Shown here one piece after another: positions 34,393-35,233 of a stretch of 35,233 bases of DNA. Source of the stretch: Candidatus Fermentibacterota bacterium. Lineage in GTDB: Bacteria; Fermentibacterota; Fermentibacteria; Fermentibacterales; JCC-6. The stretch is from contig QNDS01000006.1 in assembly GCA_003644925.1 (NCBI GenBank), positions 1-35,233 of the forward strand, in the 5' to 3' direction. Position numbers and translations under genes: made by a program. The notes beneath the pieces are model-generated. The model was not told the DNA's origin and searched no databases. It saw only the letters and a list, made by a program, of their open reading frames with translations. Every line of letters starts with the position of its first letter. Position 1 is the stretch's first letter.

Positions 34393-35206
34393 AAGTCACC
34401 CCGAACTGGTGAGTAAGATCCAGTTGAGGATGGGTAATAACGGCGTACTTGAGAGCAATACCCGCAATAGAAGCATCCAGGCCGCCGGATACTGTTACAG
34501 GATTGCTCTGAGCACCGGCCAGGATCGTTACAAACCCCAGCGGAAGAGACTGGCCCACATGAATTCTCATACCATTGAAATCCCGTGAGAAAGTCAGAGC
34601 GGATATCATGCTCGTTGCCGGTTCATACCGGAGCCCTACGTCTATTCTCCTTCTGAGGTATTCGCTGCTCTCTCCCAGTCTTGCCTGAAATGGATTTCTT
34701 ACCGCTGCGGCAAGAAGCCACCGATTGTACATCCTTACCTGAAACCCCATATTCACTGCTATTGCGGTGGCGCTCCCGTACTCGGAAACTCCATCGGCAA
34801 TTGATGCCCTGTAAAACAGTGGCTGCAGTCCGAATGACATATCATCTGTAAGCATTCCGGCGAGGGTCACGGCGGCCATCTGTTCGCTGTAGAGGTCTCC
34901 ACCGAAATAACGGAGATTAACGCCGACATTCCATCGTTTGATGAGATGGAATGCGCCGTCGATTCCATAGGTTCCGAAATCAATTTCTGAAAACGGAAGC
35001 CTGCCGGAAACGGTGATGGTTCTCGTGCCGATTCCCCCAATAGCAGCAGGGTTGTAAAGAGCCATTTCGGCTCCGAAAAGGACAACACCGGTACCACCCA
35101 TAGCCTGGGATGCCACGCCTATCTCAAGTTCCTCGAAAGCCGCACCTGACTGCCCTGCCAGAATCAGAAGGGCAAAGAAATATACTGCTGGTTTGATACG
35201 CATCAT
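34382..35206 (-). CDS. PorV/PorQ-like outer-membrane protein
   Basis: 274 residues. N-terminal signal peptide (KPAVYFFALLILAGQSGAAF), then VASQAMGGTGVVLFGAEMALYNPAAI, a clear PorV/UPF0164-type motif. The rest reads as about a dozen beta-strands ending FGVTYDF with terminal Phe, as in outer-membrane barrels. PorV-like proteins act in type IX secretion in Bacteroidetes, but no other type IX gene is in this window and that role is not implied. I chose ATG 35206 (GAGG 5 bases upstream); ATG 35203 and GTG 35212 are alternatives. The stop overlaps the next gene by 11 bases. The gene is complete, but its promoter lies outside the window. Confidence 0.8.
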   Translation of the reverse strand: MMRIKPAVYFFALLILAGQSGAAFEELEIGVASQAMGGTGVVLFGAEMALYNPAAIGGIGTRTITVSGRLPFSEIDFGTYGIDGAFHLIKRWNVGVNLRYFGGDLYSEQMAAVTLAGMLTDDMSFGLQPLFYRASIADGVSEYGSATAIAVNMGFQVRMYNRWLLAAAVRNPFQARLGESSEYLRRRIDVGLRYEPATSMISALTFSRDFNGMRIHVGQSLPLGFVTILAGAQSNPVTVSGGLDASIAGIALKYAVITHPQLDLTHQFGVTYDF

Positions 35207-35233
35207 TGCCACCTCAATTCAGCGGAACTGCTA

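Noticed and set aside
34382-35206. PorV-like protein as evidence of a type IX secretion system
   Set aside because: No other type IX component or secretion-signal C-terminal domain is present in the window.

Overview
The window looks like a chromosomal segment from an uncultivated, anaerobic, outer-membrane-bearing bacterium, plausibly of the FCB superphylum (something like Fermentibacterota; this placement is a guess from gene content, not a phylogeny). Reasons: an ETF with a ferredoxin-type N-terminus next to an acyl-CoA dehydrogenase, a tungsten-type aldehyde:ferredoxin oxidoreductase with its polyferredoxin, inositol phospholipid genes, and several outer-membrane beta-barrels of the PorV/FadL kind. 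Genes are packed tightly with many 1-13 nt overlaps. There are no tRNA, rRNA, CRISPR or insertion-sequence signals, and no gene-free stretch longer than about 190 bases.

Layout. (1) Positions 40-3845, minus strand: a PHP-domain phosphoesterase and a P2-type cation ATPase. (2) 3912-12345, minus strand: one long colinear run, read from high to low coordinates as rpmF, plsX, fabH, fabG, acpP, fabF, rnc, acyl-CoA dehydrogenase, etfB and etfA. EtfA is split into two overlapping frames. A candidate extended -10 promoter for the run lies inside the end of the upstream yceD-like gene. (3) 12426-19927, minus strand: ygjP-like metallopeptidase, DUF3006 protein, rsmI, CDP-alcohol phosphatidyltransferase, inositol-1-phosphate synthase, tmk, S41 C-terminal protease, phosphohexomutase and a yceD-like gene. 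(4) 20115-25148, plus strand: the only rightward operon, with a GT-C glycosyltransferase, a four-cluster ferredoxin, an aldehyde ferredoxin oxidoreductase and a GHMP sugar kinase. (5) 25181-29077, minus strand: a compact peptide-modification cluster with a DUF2085 membrane protein, PqqD-like protein, radical SAM/SPASM enzyme, a previously unlisted 55-residue Cys/Gly-rich precursor peptide (27033-27200), an HprK-like kinase and an S26-peptidase/GNAT fusion. (6) 29106-35206, minus strand: a secreted 5'-nucleotidase-type metallophosphoesterase followed upstream by three outer-membrane beta-barrel genes, one of them fused to ComEA-like helix-hairpin-helix repeats.

How the parts work together. Region 2 couples fatty-acid and phospholipid synthesis to ribosome and RNA functions, and appends an acyl-CoA dehydrogenase/ETF module that may be electron-bifurcating. 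Region 3 supplies inositol phosphate and a phosphatidyltransferase, suggesting inositol-containing lipids. Region 4 joins sugar phosphorylation and glycosyl transfer to aldehyde oxidation. Region 5 is the strongest candidate for an undescribed system: precursor, recognition domain, maturase, kinase-like ATPase and peptidase/acetyltransferase are all adjacent and co-oriented.
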